A stretch of DNA of 64,000 bases from Azolla caroliniana (GCA_043228905.1 JBHGNT010000010.1:9796001-9860000); one strand, 5' to 3'. Positions 31,001 through 43,071 are shown, numbered from the stretch's first letter. The notes: generated by a model not told the origin, from the sequence alone. Program-made: numbers and translations.

Positions 31001-34000
31001 AACGCCAATGTATCATGACATAGGAAAAGTGTGGAGACTCACGCTTCACACATTATACTACATATGTTGCACCTAACTACAAAACCATATTCTTTGCTAA
31101 ACAAAGAAAGTGCATATATCAATACGTGTTAGAGCCCATCCTTCTAAACCATTACTTCCATGTGACTTAGCTCACACTCACTACGATATGAGGCGAGGCA
31201 TTAGGGCACAAGTAATGAGAGGAGTCAACTATGTACACTTTGCCCTAAAAAGTCTGGGAATTTGAGTATCACAATTGATATCACGTTTTGCCTTTGATCA
31301 TATTCAATTATGCTTTCCGCACATCTTCAACCAAACATAATCCTTGCACGAATTTCTCTCCAATCACAATGTGCACTCTCGATTGTTACATTCATTAATA
31401 AGTTCTTGAACATCAAGAGTCGCTATTCACTTTCACATGTATTACATGAAAAAGTTATATTTTTGGTCTCATAGGTCGTATTTAATCTCTGAAGACAATA
31501 GTAAAATCTATTTATCTATCTCTTTAGACCCTAAAAAAATGTATCTAACCTCTATCTCCGACATTGTAATGGATACCCATCAAATGTAAGATTTGGCATA
31601 AAGGAGTTGATCAATGAATTGATATCATACTTCTCGTTGACACTCAAAGCATGATATAGATTCAAGGGTTGGGCAAATGCAATGTACTAGGTGAAAAATC
31701 CAAATTTCTAACTTTTATGTCTATCTCAATAGAAATCAACCCTCTGCCAATCTAGAAGATGATATCTTTCTTATTTCAAAGGTCAGGGGAAGTTATTGTC
31801 TTTGGTGACATGACGCTCGTACAAGAAGTTTACAACTTGATGCACTACAATCATTCATGCCACGTATCTCAATTTGGGAATTTGCAGTTGTACTGAAATG
31901 CTTATTGCAAATGGTGTATCCTTATGGCCCAACACATGGTTTTACATGTAGAAAAAACAATGGAAATAGTGTTATTAACTATGTCCTACTTTCCGAAGGT
32001 ATTTTGGATTGCATACACAAATTCTCACTTTGTGAATAGACATTGATGTCCAATCATAGGACCTTATGCATTGACCTCAAACGTATGAAAAGGTTCTGAC
32101 TGTGAAAAGGTCATTAAAGAAGGAAGAACCCGTATATAGAGAATATATTGTTTCTTTGCTAATTTCCTCGAGGCCTTTGACACTATACCATGTGCACAAT
32201 AAGTAATTGAGGAAATATGCATCATCACTTACACAATATAATCACATAACAAGTTGTCATGTCTTCGAGACATTTAGAGTTGGCCTTTGATGAGGCAACC
32301 TATGCATTACTCATCATTTCTAGCATACCACATCCAATCTACTCAAAACACTTCTCATAGCTATATATGTATGGTTGTCTATTCAAAAACAAGAGTTTCA
32401 ACTCATCAACATAGATACCTTTATGTTTGGAGCTGACTTTAGTACCATCATGTACACGGATTCTTGAATCACTAGATGTGATCAACACTTTATCATTGCT
32501 GCCAGGGATGAACTGTAAAAATAACAAAATATATCAGCCTGTTTATGTTATAAAAAGCTGATCTCATATTTCTAATATCCCTCTAAAAAGAAGAAAATGA
32601 AAACCTGAAGACCAGTTATCTTCTTTCCTTGTGATTGTTTGTATGTTTTCCTTTGTGGTTCATAGAACTTCTCAAATTGCAGTTTGTTATCCACTGCAAG
32701 GATAGATCTTTCCAAAATCAACAGTGCAAAAATGCAGACCAAATTTAGGTTTTCAAAACACTAAATTTCAGAAATCAAATTTGAAGTTAATGTGACTTAG
32801 AAAAAAAAGTTTCCTCCCAAGTATTTCCCAGCTTTCATGAACCTGTTTCAACCCTTTATCTTTCTGTGGCCAGATTATTGCTGTGATATTAGCTCATCTC
32901 ACATATGGTCAAGGGCTCAATTAAGTCTTTTTTTCTATGATTCTAAGTTCCTCCCAATTTAAGCCTCCAACTTTTCAAATTTATCGCCATGAGAAAAAGT
33001 ATTTCCCAGCTTTCATGAACCTGTTTCAACCCTTTATCTTTCTGTGGCCAGATTATAGCTGTGATATTAGCTCATCTCACATATGTTCAAGGGCTCAATT
33101 AAGTCTTCTTTTCTATGATTCTAAGTTCCTCCTAATTTAAGCCTCCACCTTTTCAAATTTATCGCCATGAGAAAAGAAAGATAGTTTTAACATTATTGTC
33201 AAGCAAGTTTTGCACAATTGGCTGCTACTTGGACATGAACTTCCCCCATGAGCAAAGATAGAAAGGTTGAATATTATTTCATTACATTAGGCAGAATTTG
33301 CATTCTTAGATGCTATTTGGATATCAATGGAAATATGTCCCTGGAACAAAAGAAAAACTTCCTGAATCCTCACTTACTGAACTAGCTTTATAAGTACTAA
33401 TAATTAGGCCACATGACAGTTTAACAGATCAAGACTCATTGCTGGAATGACTAAAGAGAAGCAAATGCCAAACAATACCTGACATCTTGAAGAAGCGACA
33501 AATCCCTTTATACGAACCCACAACAGCTCCCTGTAATGGTTACTTCGATATCTCAGAAAATGGAAAAACATTACATTAACAGATTTGAATAATGATCAAC
33601 AAATCAGGAGAAACCTGTCCATCGGGTGTATAGCATGCTGCAGTAACCATCTCATTCAGGTCAAACCAGTCTACAACCTGGCGATTTTTTATGTTCCATA
33701 TTCGCACCGTCCCATCCAATGAACCACTTATGAAGTAACCATCATCCACAGGGTTGAATTGAATGCATGTCACTGCCATTGGCAAAACAAGAAAACGATG
33801 AGATAAGACTGGATTTGATTCAACTTGTGCACTCTATAGCCATTATTATTCCTCCATCGCATTTACAGCGTAGGCAAAGAAGTTCTATAACAGTAAAAGG
33901 GATTAAGTTTCATAGGCATTTACCATAATCAGAATGTGTAAAGATCCTCAAGCATTCTCCCCTCAGAACATTCCATAAGCGCACTGTCTTATCCATAGAC

Positions 34001-36781
34001 GACGATAGTAAAACCTAGTACATGTGAAGGAAGCACTATAAGGCATGTGATTATCAAACAAACAATAAAATAATAGAGACTAATATCTATACAATGTGAT
34101 TAATAGGTATCGAAAGAATAAGAAAATATATAAAACTAGAATGCCTTGGTGGGACACGGAAATATCAGTCCAGCATTAAGAGAACATGTAACGCTGCTAA
34201 TGGTGAAAACAAATATTTATCTCCCTCCAGATTTGAGGGAAGTGGAGTACAGATGATGATCATGGAAATGTTTCACATTGCTGGAAGATGTTTCTAAAGA
34301 AGCTTTCTAAATTCATCTTGAGAAAATGGTCTTGTGATCGTAGATGGCCTCCGTAAGACTCCATCTATTGAGGTTTAACAATATACTCGTATCAAGTCAT
34401 GAACAGGACTTAAGAACCAACCATCTTCTAAAACATTATTCTAATCTTGAATGCTATATTTATTTTATTTGATATCAATCCAATGTTGAGTTGTAGGATA
34501 TATTTTGAGATCAAATTGATTAAGAACAAGCAAACTTAATTCCATTTTCATGTACGAAGATGATCTCATTATCTGAAACAAACCCTGACTTTTATCAAAT
34601 TCCAATCTTAGGTTTACATTTACGATGATACATTTTCATGTACAACATACTATATCAAGTTTTTGTAAGTTTTGCATGTCCTACTATGTGTTAAATATAA
34701 GCTCGTGAACTGTTTCATAAAAATTGTGTACAACCTAAGAATGTTCTCCTAACTGTTAACTATAAACTTATGAGTGGTTTCATGAAAATTATGTACCATC
34801 CAAGAATATGACATTAAAAGTCATGTATCACTCATGAATGGTTTAATAACATGTAGAGAAACCAACCCAGTGGTAAGTGGTTGTAAAGAGCAATTCATAC
34901 TTTGTCTATAGAACCAGGGGATGCATAAAAGATATGTTGCATTCGAAAGCATGCAATCTTCATCTCAAAGAGCCAAAACAACAAAACTTCCAAAAGAGAA
35001 CATATCAGAATTGATAAAGGCAGGAAAAAAGATGTTGGGCTGCATTTATGACACAGTGAAACACGTCAGCCAGACATTCGGATTATTTTCAATATGGATC
35101 TCCTGCTAGACATATGTGCAACTTCCAGAACTGACCGAACAACAAAGATCCACGGAACATAGAATGGTAATCAATGCATCTAGTTCCAGCATTTCAGGAA
35201 ATCTAGGCCTAGAATCACCAAAAAGAGAGAATATATTGATCACATACAGTGGTAAACAACACCGTATAATTTGACCCTTAGCCTTAGTTCATTGTGTATG
35301 CTTTCTTGCATGGATATTGATTTCACATATGCATAAGATCCAAGCCCAATAAGTGGAAATTGGATTTCCACGCATTTACAAGAGCATACAACCAGCAAAG
35401 ACATGGTTGCACTGAGGAGATGAAATACCTGAGAGGGTGACCACGATAAATCCATAATGTCTTCGGTGTGACCATGAAAGGACCATTTTGTGTTCTCTGA
35501 CAACAATAATAGGTGGTTGCTTCCAAAGTTATTGTGTAATAATGCCCCATTTTCCCTTGAAATCTGATTTACATATGAATTCCTTGAATCATCAGGGGAG
35601 CAATTTCCAATTTGCTCAATTACTTCCCACAATTTCACTACCCTATCTACACCAGCACTGGCTAGAAAACACCCATCTAGACTGAACTTCATAGTCCATA
35701 TTGCACCTTCATGAGCTTGGATGCGTTGTTGTAGATATAGATCTGTGAGCTCCTTTGTACTTTTCTTATGTGCTTGAACCTTAATTCGCTTTGGAATTTT
35801 ATGTGAATCCTTACTGTCATTACCCAACCTTCTTCCTGAACTTTCTACAGACGAAGTCCTGTCATCACTGACGCTCTTATTCTCACGAGAACTCCATACT
35901 ATTCCCTTTATAGTGTGAAACCATGTCTTCTTCTTCTTCGTCTTCTCAGATCCATCACCAATATCCTTCTTGACTTCTGCTGTTTCCATGATTTTTGTTG
36001 CTTCATCTCTCTTCCAGAGTTCTTGATCAATTGGGGACAATCCAGCGGGTTTCTTGAATTCTTCTTCAGTTATCTTTCTCTCCCTATTAGTACTCAGATC
36101 TGTAGGTTTATTGATCACCCTATTTTCAATACTCACTGGGTTCTTTATGGTTGCATTTTGCCTTCCAACAGCAGTGATTTCACGTGATGCACTTACCCCA
36201 GATTCTTGAGCTGAGACTCGAGGATTAACTATGACTTCTTTGGAAAGATCCTTTGAATCAGCAAAGGCAATTTCGCCCATACTAATGATCTCTTCTTGCT
36301 TATCATCATCATCATCTTCTTCTTCTGCTTGCCTCGTTACTACTGAACCAGAGGAGCATTGCTTCATATTCCTCATGATGGGATCATCATGGTCTGCGCC
36401 TCTGGTACCATTATTGAGTTTCTGCGCAGATCCAAACGGCACTTCAACTGGATGACCTGAAGAAGAAACAGTGCTGAGATCCACAGCATTCGCATTGCCC
36501 TGCTCCTTCACTCGGCCCATCTGCTCTAAAAGGCGTTGCCTCCTCTCAAAAATACTGATAGAATCCTTGGTCCATACTTCATATCTCGAGAATGTAGAGG
36601 TGATCATCACAGTACTCTCCTTCTCCTTTTCCTTCTCATTCTCATTCTGATCGGATGATATGATGGATGATGGCGAGCTGGGAATTACTTCTAGTGTTTC
36701 AAAGAATTCTTCTTCTTCTTCTTCTTCTTCTTCTTCTTCTTCTTCTTCTTCTTCTTCTTCTTCGAGAGGGAATGCGTCCAT
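28076..36781 (-). CDS. WD40-repeat protein, plant WDR44-like, seven exons
   Basis: Exons: 36781-35429, 34014-33924, 33772-33615, 33530-33479, 32693-32605, 32512-32419, 28800-28076. All six introns are GT-AG, phases fit, and the sum is 2562 bp (853 residues). The N-terminal 350 residues are charged and disordered-looking: 19 Glu after MDAFPL, and a Lys-rich [12 protein letters not shown] segment that I associate with plant WDR44-like proteins. WD repeats begin near residue 354 ([25 protein letters not shown]), then [11 protein letters not shown] with [17 protein letters not shown] with DGTVRIWNI, a weaker AACYTPDGQ repeat, and blades ending in IRVHDG and CIWRY. The C-terminus is [11 protein letters not shown]. 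Animal WDR44 is a Rab11 effector; a trafficking scaffold role in plants is inferred. Intron 6 is 3.6 kb. Confidence 0.9.
28814..29065. repeat. Tandem duplication in intron 6, 126-bp unit
   Basis: Two nearly identical units, each with a CT run, CATGGGCCAATTTTGGCC, a TTTC microsatellite and CACATACATGTGC. It lies 14 bp from the exon 7 acceptor. Confidence 0.8.
29380..30412 (+). pseudogene. LINE reverse-transcriptase fragment in intron 6
   Basis: Plus-strand frames read [33 protein letters not shown], then from 30103 a longer open piece with [19 protein letters not shown] (canonical YADD altered) and [15 protein letters not shown], the usual RT end of non-LTR elements. A 200-bp block of AAACCGGTTT-like words (about 29755-29960) interrupts it, and a similar block follows at 30415-30880; both share a CAACAGTTYRGTTT word. 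Antisense to the WD40 gene and decayed. Confidence 0.65.
30413..31799. other. Intron 6 interior, AT-rich
   Basis: 30415-30880 is rich in GGTTTAAACGGTT-type words and is probably a short non-coding repeat. The rest, to 31799, shows no gene, RNA or repeat I can name. Confidence 0.35.
31800..32090 (+). pseudogene. LINE endonuclease fragment in intron 6
   Basis: A plus-strand stretch reads [37 protein letters not shown] within 31930-32040 across its best pieces. The FTC...NS-I-YVL pattern is that of an endonuclease of a non-LTR element. It lies downstream of the RT fragment, so the two are rearranged or from separate insertions. Confidence 0.5.
32821..33176. repeat. Tandem duplication in intron 4, 178-bp unit
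   Basis: Two units starting GTATTTCCCAGC at 32821 and 32999 with only a few differences. It accounts for nearly half of intron 4. Confidence 0.85.
36707..36763 (-). repeat. GAA trinucleotide run coding for 19 Glu
   Basis: Nineteen GAA codons in the WD40 first exon, directly after MDAFPL. A pure triplet run of this size can vary in length without breaking the frame. Confidence 0.9.
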
Positions 36782-37289
36782 CCTAATTATTAGGACTGCA
36801 GAGCTGTAGAAAGGATAGAAAGGCTACCAGATGAGACATCGTCGTAATTATCGCCATCGCCATCGTATGTTCTCCTTCCTTCTCTCTGCTCCCCACCTGT
36901 CAGCGTGGGGGATTTTATGGAGGAGAGGAACCGGAGGAATTCTCTGCAGAGTCGTGGAAAGCGAGAGGAAGAAGAGTGGCAGCGAAGAAACGAAAGGGCG
37001 ACGCCTGCGGGGCCGCGGGCACACACACACAGAGACAGACACACAGAGACAGACACACAGAGAGAGAGAGAGAGAGAGAGTCGGTGAGAGTCAGTCAAGT
37101 CACACCAAAGAACATACATACATACATACATACATACACACAACTAACGGAGACGGAGACGACTCATTTTTCTCGCCGTCATCTTCTCCGTCATCTTCTC
37201 CTTCTTCTTCTTCTTCTTGAGCATATACATACATACATACATATGGAGAGCATGTCCAGATGTTGGTCACCCATCTTCTCTCTCTTCTT
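36782..37289. other. 5' flank of the WD40 gene, microsatellite-rich
   Basis: Holds the presumed promoter and 5' UTR of the WD40 gene on the minus strand. Simple repeats: CA/GA at about 37020-37080, CATA at 37115-37138 and 37225-37242, CTT at 37193-37218. No TATA box could be assigned. LINE-A ends right beside it. Confidence 0.45.
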
Positions 37290-37399
37290 CTTCTTTTTTC
37301 CGTAAATCAATGTTTGTTATTAAAACAAAATTATAATACAACACCCCTTGCTATCTTCACTACTTCATATATAGTGATAGTGCAAGGGAAACCCTCTCA

Positions 37400-39371
37400 A
37401 AGTGTTGTAAAACTAGATGACATAAGTCTATCTCCTCTTGGGACAAAGATCCCCATACAACATAGTTGTGAAAATTGCCAAATCAATTTCCCTTTCATCC
37501 TACGGATTTGTTGTGCTATCCCATGAAGTCCATCAAACAAGAACTCATTTCTCATGGTCCAATTAAACCACATCCCCAATTATCTAAGGTAATCAAAACC
37601 CACCTTATATGATGGTGTGGGCATAACTTTATCCTCATCCATAAAAACCCATTTATAAGGTGACAAAATATTTCCTGTTATCGATGCCCAAATTTGTGAC
37701 ATAATCACCCAAATGGCCTTAGCTACCGAACATGTAATAAACCTATGTCTAGCATCTTCTTCAGCCACTATACAGAAAAAACATGTCCCATTCGAAATAT
37801 GTCTTCGTTTTAAGGCCATCGCCAAAGGCAACCCACCAACTATGGCACGCCAAAGAAACACCTTTGCACGGAATGGAAGATGAGACTGTCACCCGGCATC
37901 TAAAACTCTACGCCACCACTTTACATTTCTAGTAATGCTCCATGTATCCAACACCTTATTTTCTAACCAAGCTCTATCTTCGACCAACTTATCGTACACA
38001 TCATTAGTGTTCACCAGAAAAATTGTTTTCCCATTACCAAATGACCAATCTTTCCATGATTCCTCGACCACCAACTTTGGATTTGGGAAAACTAATGTAG
38101 GCATTGCCAAATATACCCATATCCACGTGGTATATGAAACTTATTTCTGATTGTCCGAAAGGCCATCATTTTTCTACATGACTCTAAAACACCATCTTCT
38201 ACAGTTATCAAACCTAGCCTTGCCATTCGATTGAACTGTGAATTTAGACTTTCTTTTCCCTCCCAGTGTAATATCCTTGAAGTTGCCAACACCTCTGCTG
38301 CCAATGGATTTATATCTTTTCTGCACTCAAGAGGCCTCCAATTAAACAACTTCAAACACCGTTGCCACGAAAGCACCAATTGTTGAACCATACTAGATTC
38401 TGAACATTTAAATTGCCAGGTACTATTAACTATAGGCCACCACGAAGCTGTAATTCTCGTTTTCCCATGGTAAATACCAACCTTTTCCACAAAATAAGTA
38501 ATTATTTCTACCCAAGGTTGGGTACCTATGCACATACCTTTCAAAAGATTGAATCTTCGAGCCACCATATGATCTTCTAAATTGAGTAAAGCAGCACCCC
38601 CTAACCGTTTTGGGGTAAAAATATTGTTCCATGATACCCAACTCATACTAAGGTTTGTGTCTTTCTTCCATAGTGTATATTTAAGTGAACGAGCTAAATG
38701 ATCAAGTGATTTCTTTGTCCACGGTAACAATGGCAAAAAATAAGAAATCATTGGAATCATTATAGCTTGTACCACTTTGAGACGAGTACTAAACGGCCAT
38801 GCTTGAGACTTCCAATACATAAATTTGTCCAAAATGGTTCCCGATATCCAATTCAAACTTTGTGATGATGAGATATCAACACCAATAGGGTAACCTAAGT
38901 GTCGACACACATTCCCTGGATCTAATATTTGGCCACCCCATCCAAGATCCACCAAATCACTCTCAGTGCATCTAATGAGCATCGACTTCTGCATATTTAT
39001 ATGTAATCATGATGCCAATGTGAACACATTCCACACCTCCATGGCTTTAGCTATGTTATCAGGTGTTGCTTTGAGAAATAAAAATGAAGCATCAGCCAAT
39101 GCTTGAGCGATCAAATGTTTCCCTGATGATAGAGCTAATCCAACTACTTCCCCACGTGTTGCCAACTCATGCATCCTCACCAAAATCGGGTGTGTAGCAA
39201 TTGCAAATAATAGTGGACTCAATGGACATCCTTGTCTAAGTGATCTTTTCAATGCTATTGCCTTAGTAACTCCACCATTCAACATAACATGTGAGACTGC
39301 ACCTAATCCCACCAACAACGATATTCGAGACATCCTTTCCCCAAAACCCATATGAGACATAAGTTGAGTAA
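37400..39371 (-). pseudogene. LINE-A ORF2: RT palm to zinc-binding domain
   Basis: Begins QLMSHMGFG, then LRQGCPLSPLLFAI. The catalytic YADD site is altered (ALADASFLF). It continues with PLLPWTKKSL and KRLGGAAL, and a C-terminal zf-RVT domain (FRAKVFLWRAIVGGLPLA with CFFC and HRFITC). Stops near 39005, 38090 and 37880 break it. LINE-B shows the same region at 46796-50575. Confidence 0.85.
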
Positions 39372-39800
39372 TGTTAAGTAATTAGGTAATTAACTAGGGT
39401 TAATTAGAGACTAATTGTATGGTTACGTTAAGCAGCGGAAGATTAGTATGATATTCGCGTGAGAGTGTGTGAGAGGGAGAGGAAGTTACACTTGAACACA
39501 AAGATAAATGGGGGATGATTGACTATATTGAAAAGTGTCATCAACATACAAAAATACCCACAATGAGGTATATATACAACCCATGTGCAAAGGTGCACAT
39601 GTGTGGGTAGAACATAGGTACTTATGTGTAAGTCCTACGTTAAATGTACTAAGGAGTGGAGGATCTAGAATATCCCACTTAAGTACAAGGTCCTATTTAA
39701 AGGCTTAAGGTCAACACATTAACTAGATTCGATCTAGGTAACTACTAAGTTACATGTGTTGACTAACTAGATTAAACTAGTTGAGCTTGATATCTCAACA
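39372..39800 (-). repeat. copia-D 3' LTR (429 bp)
   Basis: On the minus strand starts TGTTGAGATATCAAGCTCAAC, a terminal hairpin like that of copia-A, and ends ATTACTTAACA. Nearly identical to 43072-43512. Confidence 0.9.
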
Positions 39801-39812
39801 CGCCCCCTCAAG
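39801..39812 (-). other. copia-D polypurine tract
   Basis: CTTGAGGGGGCG on the minus strand directly before the 3' LTR. Two exact CTTGAGGGGGAG relatives lie inside the reading frame at 39932-39943 and 40169-40180. Confidence 0.75.
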
Positions 39813-39865
39813 CTCAAGTGTGAGGCGTCCAACGTCCGGTTTAGCTTCCTTCGGCTTCGTCGGCA

Positions 39866-42800
39866 TCAGTGCGGCTTGCGGCTTTCTTCGCGGCGTCGCG
39901 GCTTCATTGTGCGGTTCTCCGTGGCTTTGTTCTCCCCCTCAAGCCTATGACGAAGGCTTGGATCCTCGGGCTCTTGTTCGGCCACTACCTCCATCGCAAG
40001 GGCATAGTGATGGGCCATATACTCGTTGTAGGCGTAACGAGTGATTTGGGTCTTCGCTCGTGATGCGGCTTTCTTCGCGTCTTTGCGGCTTCGTTGTGCG
40101 GTTCTCCGCGGCTTTGTTTTTCGCGGCCTTCTTCGCGGCTTCATTGTGCGGTTCTCCGCGGCTTTGTTCTCCCCCTCAAGCCTATGACGAAGGCTTGGAT
40201 CCTCGGGCTCTTGTTCGGCCACTACCTCCATCGCGAGGGCATAGTGATGGGCCATATACTCATTGTAGGCGTAACGAGTGATTTGGGTCTTCGCTCGTGA
40301 TGAGCGGCGGAGTTTCTCGTTTGTCGATGTGAGCGCCTTCTTTACTCCGGGTGTCCTCATGATGGGTACACCGAACTCACTGTCTAGTGAGCGAGCCGAA
40401 TCATCTGAATCCCGGTCGTCGGGGTGGACCTCGACTTCGTATTCGGGCATCTTACCTTTGCCTTTGTCTGATGTCGGACTTGGCCGCGATGTGTTTTCAT
40501 CGCATGGAGGCTCTTGTGGGCCAATTAGCTTGGTAGAGCTTGGATTGTCCTTCGGTGGAGGACTTGGCCGAGTTTCGTCGTCCGAGTTGGCGTTCAACTC
40601 TTCCTCGATCGGGTCGGATGGAGTCGCATCGGGCTTATACCAAGATGTCAATTCGTCGAAAACGACGTCACGACTTATCCGCACCGCTCGGGTCGAGGGG
40701 TTGAAGCACTTGTATGCCTTTTTCGCGGACAAGTATCCTATGAGGATCCATTCTTCCGACTTCGCGTCGGGCTTCTCTCGACTTTCGTTCGGGATGCGTA
40801 CATTCGCAATGCTTCCGAACACCTTGAGGTGCGAGAGGATGGGCTTTCTTCCAATGAAGATCTCGTATGGAGTAAGCTCATGCACGCTATTTGTGGTGCA
40901 TCGATTCATGAGATAGACGGCCGTGGATGCCGCTTCCGCCCAATAGAAGTTTGGCATGTGCTTCTCACGCATCATGGTGCGTGCTACCTCGAGTATTTGC
41001 CGATTCTTTCTCTTGGCTACTCCGTTTTGTTGGGGAGTCTGTCGGCATGAGAATTCTCTACGAATGCCTTCACCTTGGAGGTAGGAGGTGAACTCGTCGA
41101 AGAAGTACTCCTTTCCTCCGTCCGATCGTAGGCATCGAATGTGCCGACCGGTTTCTTTCTCCACTTGTCTTTTGAGCCTTTGAAAGTGGGAGAGCACTTC
41201 GCTCTTCTTCTTCATCGGGTATATCCACGTGTAGCACGTGTGGTCGTCGATGAAGGTGACGTAGTAGCGGCATCCGCCGAGCGTCGGCGTTTGAGCCGGT
41301 CCCCATACATCCGAGTGTATGACGTCGAGGAGGCCTTTGCTTGTGGAGCTCTCCTTCAGGAATGGGAGTCGATGTTGTTTGCCGAGTTGGCATGCTTCAC
41401 ACACTCGATCGACTCGTTTCGATTCGAAGGCCGGGAGTCCGATTACGACTCCCTTTGATTGCATTCCGCGAAGCTGTTGGAGGTTTACGTGGCCGATTCG
41501 CTTGTGCCACAACTCAATGTTTGTCTCGGTCTTGAGACCTTTGGCGTACATGGCCGATTTTACCTCATTCGAGTTGAGGATGAACAAGCGATCGTCTCTC
41601 CGTCCCTTGGCTATGAGTCGGCCGTCTTTCTCGATGAAGCAACCTTCATTGTTGAAACGGACTTGCATGCCTTGCTCCACGATTTGGCCGACCGAGACCA
41701 AATTCTTTGTTATTGTGGGCACGTGCAAGACATTCTTGATGCAGGTTTGCTCGCCTTCTTTCCCGAATGGGACATCGCCGATGTGCCGAATGGGATGCGG
41801 AGTGTTGTCTCCGGTCTCTATGTAGCCGGGTCGATCCGGCGTTCGCAAGTCGCGAAACCACTCTTGGTGCGACGTCATGTGGTGCGAGGCGCCAGAGTCT
41901 ACGAACCACGTGTGTTCGGAGTCGGAGGTGCTTGCGGAGTTTGCAGGATCGGTGGCCATCATAGAGTTCGCTCTATGCCTCATCACGAAGAGTCCGCCGT
42001 AGTCCGCGTATTCCGCATTCGCGGCGTAATTTGTGAGTTGCCGGCTTGTTGAGGCCAACTCGCTTCGTCTTTTTCGGCACTCCTCTTCGCGATGGCCGAT
42101 TTTGCCGCAATAGTTGCACGTAGGTGGCGTCGTTCGCCGACTTTGTTCGGCGTGGAAGCTCCCCCTTCTTGTGAAGGTTCCTCGATGGCTTCCGTTTTGT
42201 TGCCGAAATTGTGAATTCCCTTCGTGGGATAGGTCGAATTGACCTCTTCCGCTTCGACCTCGTCTTTGGGCACCATCCGTATTGGAGAAGAGCATTTGTC
42301 CTTCCGATGTGGTGGTCTTTGGTTGAACGTGGTTTTCTTCGACCAATAGCATTGATTGGAGGTTGAAGAACGAGGGAGGGGTATCTCTCGCCAAGATTGC
42401 CGTTCTCAAGGGGTTGAATCGTTGTGTGAGGCCGCCCAAGCATACTTGCACCATCTTGTCCTCGTCGATGTTGACGTTGATGGAGCCAAGAGAGTCGCAA
42501 ATGCTCTTGATCTTGGCGGTGTAGTCCGTCACGAACATTTCTTTTTGTCGTATGTTGTTCAACTCTTGCCGGAGTTGAAGCTTGTGTGCGGATGTGTCCG
42601 CGGCGAAAATCTTCTTGAGATTTTCCCACGCCTCTTTGGGCGTCTTGGCGTCACAAATGTGGCTAAGCATGTTGTCGTTTACACATGTTGCCAAGCAATA
42701 CATTACCCGACTCGCGCCTTGCTCCCACGTTGGGTAGTTGGCGTGTGTGGTTTCGGGTTTGTTTTTTTGTGCACCGTTGATGTAGCTCCAATACCCTTGG

Positions 42801-42895
42801 CCGACAAGGTATTGATTCATCTTGTACTCCCAAGATGAATAGTTGCTTCGGTCTAGCTTTTCGCTAGGGAGTGAGCTTCCCATTTGTTTGTTCAT
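39866..42895 (-). CDS. copia-D Gag-protease-integrase polyprotein, 1009 residues
   Basis: One open frame from ATG. Gag fills the first 250 residues (SWEYKMNQYL, then PPSFFNLQSMLLVEEN); CCHC knuckle CNYCGKIGHREEEC; protease WFVDSGASHHMTS; HHCC finger LWHKRIGHVN to CEACQLGKQHR; integrase core with HSDVWG and RSDGGKEY. The third catalytic residue is Lys at about 628 (GVAKRKN instead of GVAERKN), so integrase is probably dead. The frame then reaches the YNEYMAHHY linker that precedes RT in copia-A1, but jumps to a Lys/Arg-rich tail carrying a 237-bp in-frame duplication. RT and RNase H are absent. It could still supply Gag and protease. Confidence 0.9.
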   Translation of the reverse strand: MNKQMGSSLPSEKLDRSNYSSWEYKMNQYLVGQGYWSYINGAQKNKPETTHANYPTWEQGASRVMYCLATCVNDNMLSHICDAKTPKEAWENLKKIFAADTSAHKLQLRQELNNIRQKEMFVTDYTAKIKSICDSLGSINVNIDEDKMVQVCLGGLTQRFNPLRTAILARDTPPSFFNLQSMLLVEENHVQPKTTTSEGQMLFSNTDGAQRRGRSGRGQFDLSHEGNSQFRQQNGSHRGTFTRRGSFHAEQSRRTTPPTCNYCGKIGHREEECRKRRSELASTSRQLTNYAANAEYADYGGLFVMRHRANSMMATDPANSASTSDSEHTWFVDSGASHHMTSHQEWFRDLRTPDRPGYIETGDNTPHPIRHIGDVPFGKEGEQTCIKNVLHVPTITKNLVSVGQIVEQGMQVRFNNEGCFIEKDGRLIAKGRRDDRLFILNSNEVKSAMYAKGLKTETNIELWHKRIGHVNLQQLRGMQSKGVVIGLPAFESKRVDRVCEACQLGKQHRLPFLKESSTSKGLLDVIHSDVWGPAQTPTLGGCRYYVTFIDDHTCYTWIYPMKKKSEVLSHFQRLKRQVEKETGRHIRCLRSDGGKEYFFDEFTSYLQGEGIRREFSCRQTPQQNGVAKRKNRQILEVARTMMREKHMPNFYWAEAASTAVYLMNRCTTNSVHELTPYEIFIGRKPILSHLKVFGSIANVRIPNESREKPDAKSEEWILIGYLSAKKAYKCFNPSTRAVRISRDVVFDELTSWYKPDATPSDPIEEELNANSDDETRPSPPPKDNPSSTKLIGPQEPPCDENTSRPSPTSDKGKGKMPEYEVEVHPDDRDSDDSARSLDSEFGVPIMRTPGVKKALTSTNEKLRRSSRAKTQITRYAYNEYMAHHYALAMEVVAEQEPEDPSLRHRLEGENKAAENRTMKPRRRPRKTKPRRTAQRSRKDAKKAASRAKTQITRYAYNEYMAHHYALAMEVVAEQEPEDPSLRHRLEGENKATENRTMKPRRREESRKPH
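39880..40320 (-). repeat. 237-bp in-frame tandem duplication in the copia-D tail
   Basis: The YNEYMAHHYALAMEVVAEQ block, with its CTTGAGGGGGAG tract, appears twice with a 237-bp offset (79 codons), so the frame is kept. The copies differ at a few bases. Confidence 0.8.
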
Positions 42896-43059
42896 GTTGA
42901 TTGTTATGTCTTCCGTTTTGTTTTTCTTCTCTTGGTCTCGTACACGTCCTTCGTAGCGACACTACGGTAACGGATAGCGAATAGCCGGGATTTGTCGTCG
43001 GCGTCTCGAACACACAATCACGAATAAGGGGTGGGCTTAGTGGATTTCCTAAACCACGC

Positions 43060-43071
43060 GCTCTGATACCA
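43060..43071 (-). other. copia-D primer-binding site
   Basis: TGGTATCAGAGC on the minus strand, immediately after the 5' LTR. It is the standard plant copia site for initiator tRNA-Met. Confidence 0.9.

Noticed and set aside
40278-42838. Long plus-strand frames opposite copia-D (up to 212 codons)
   Set aside because: They mirror the GC-rich antisense of the real polyprotein and show no recognisable domains.
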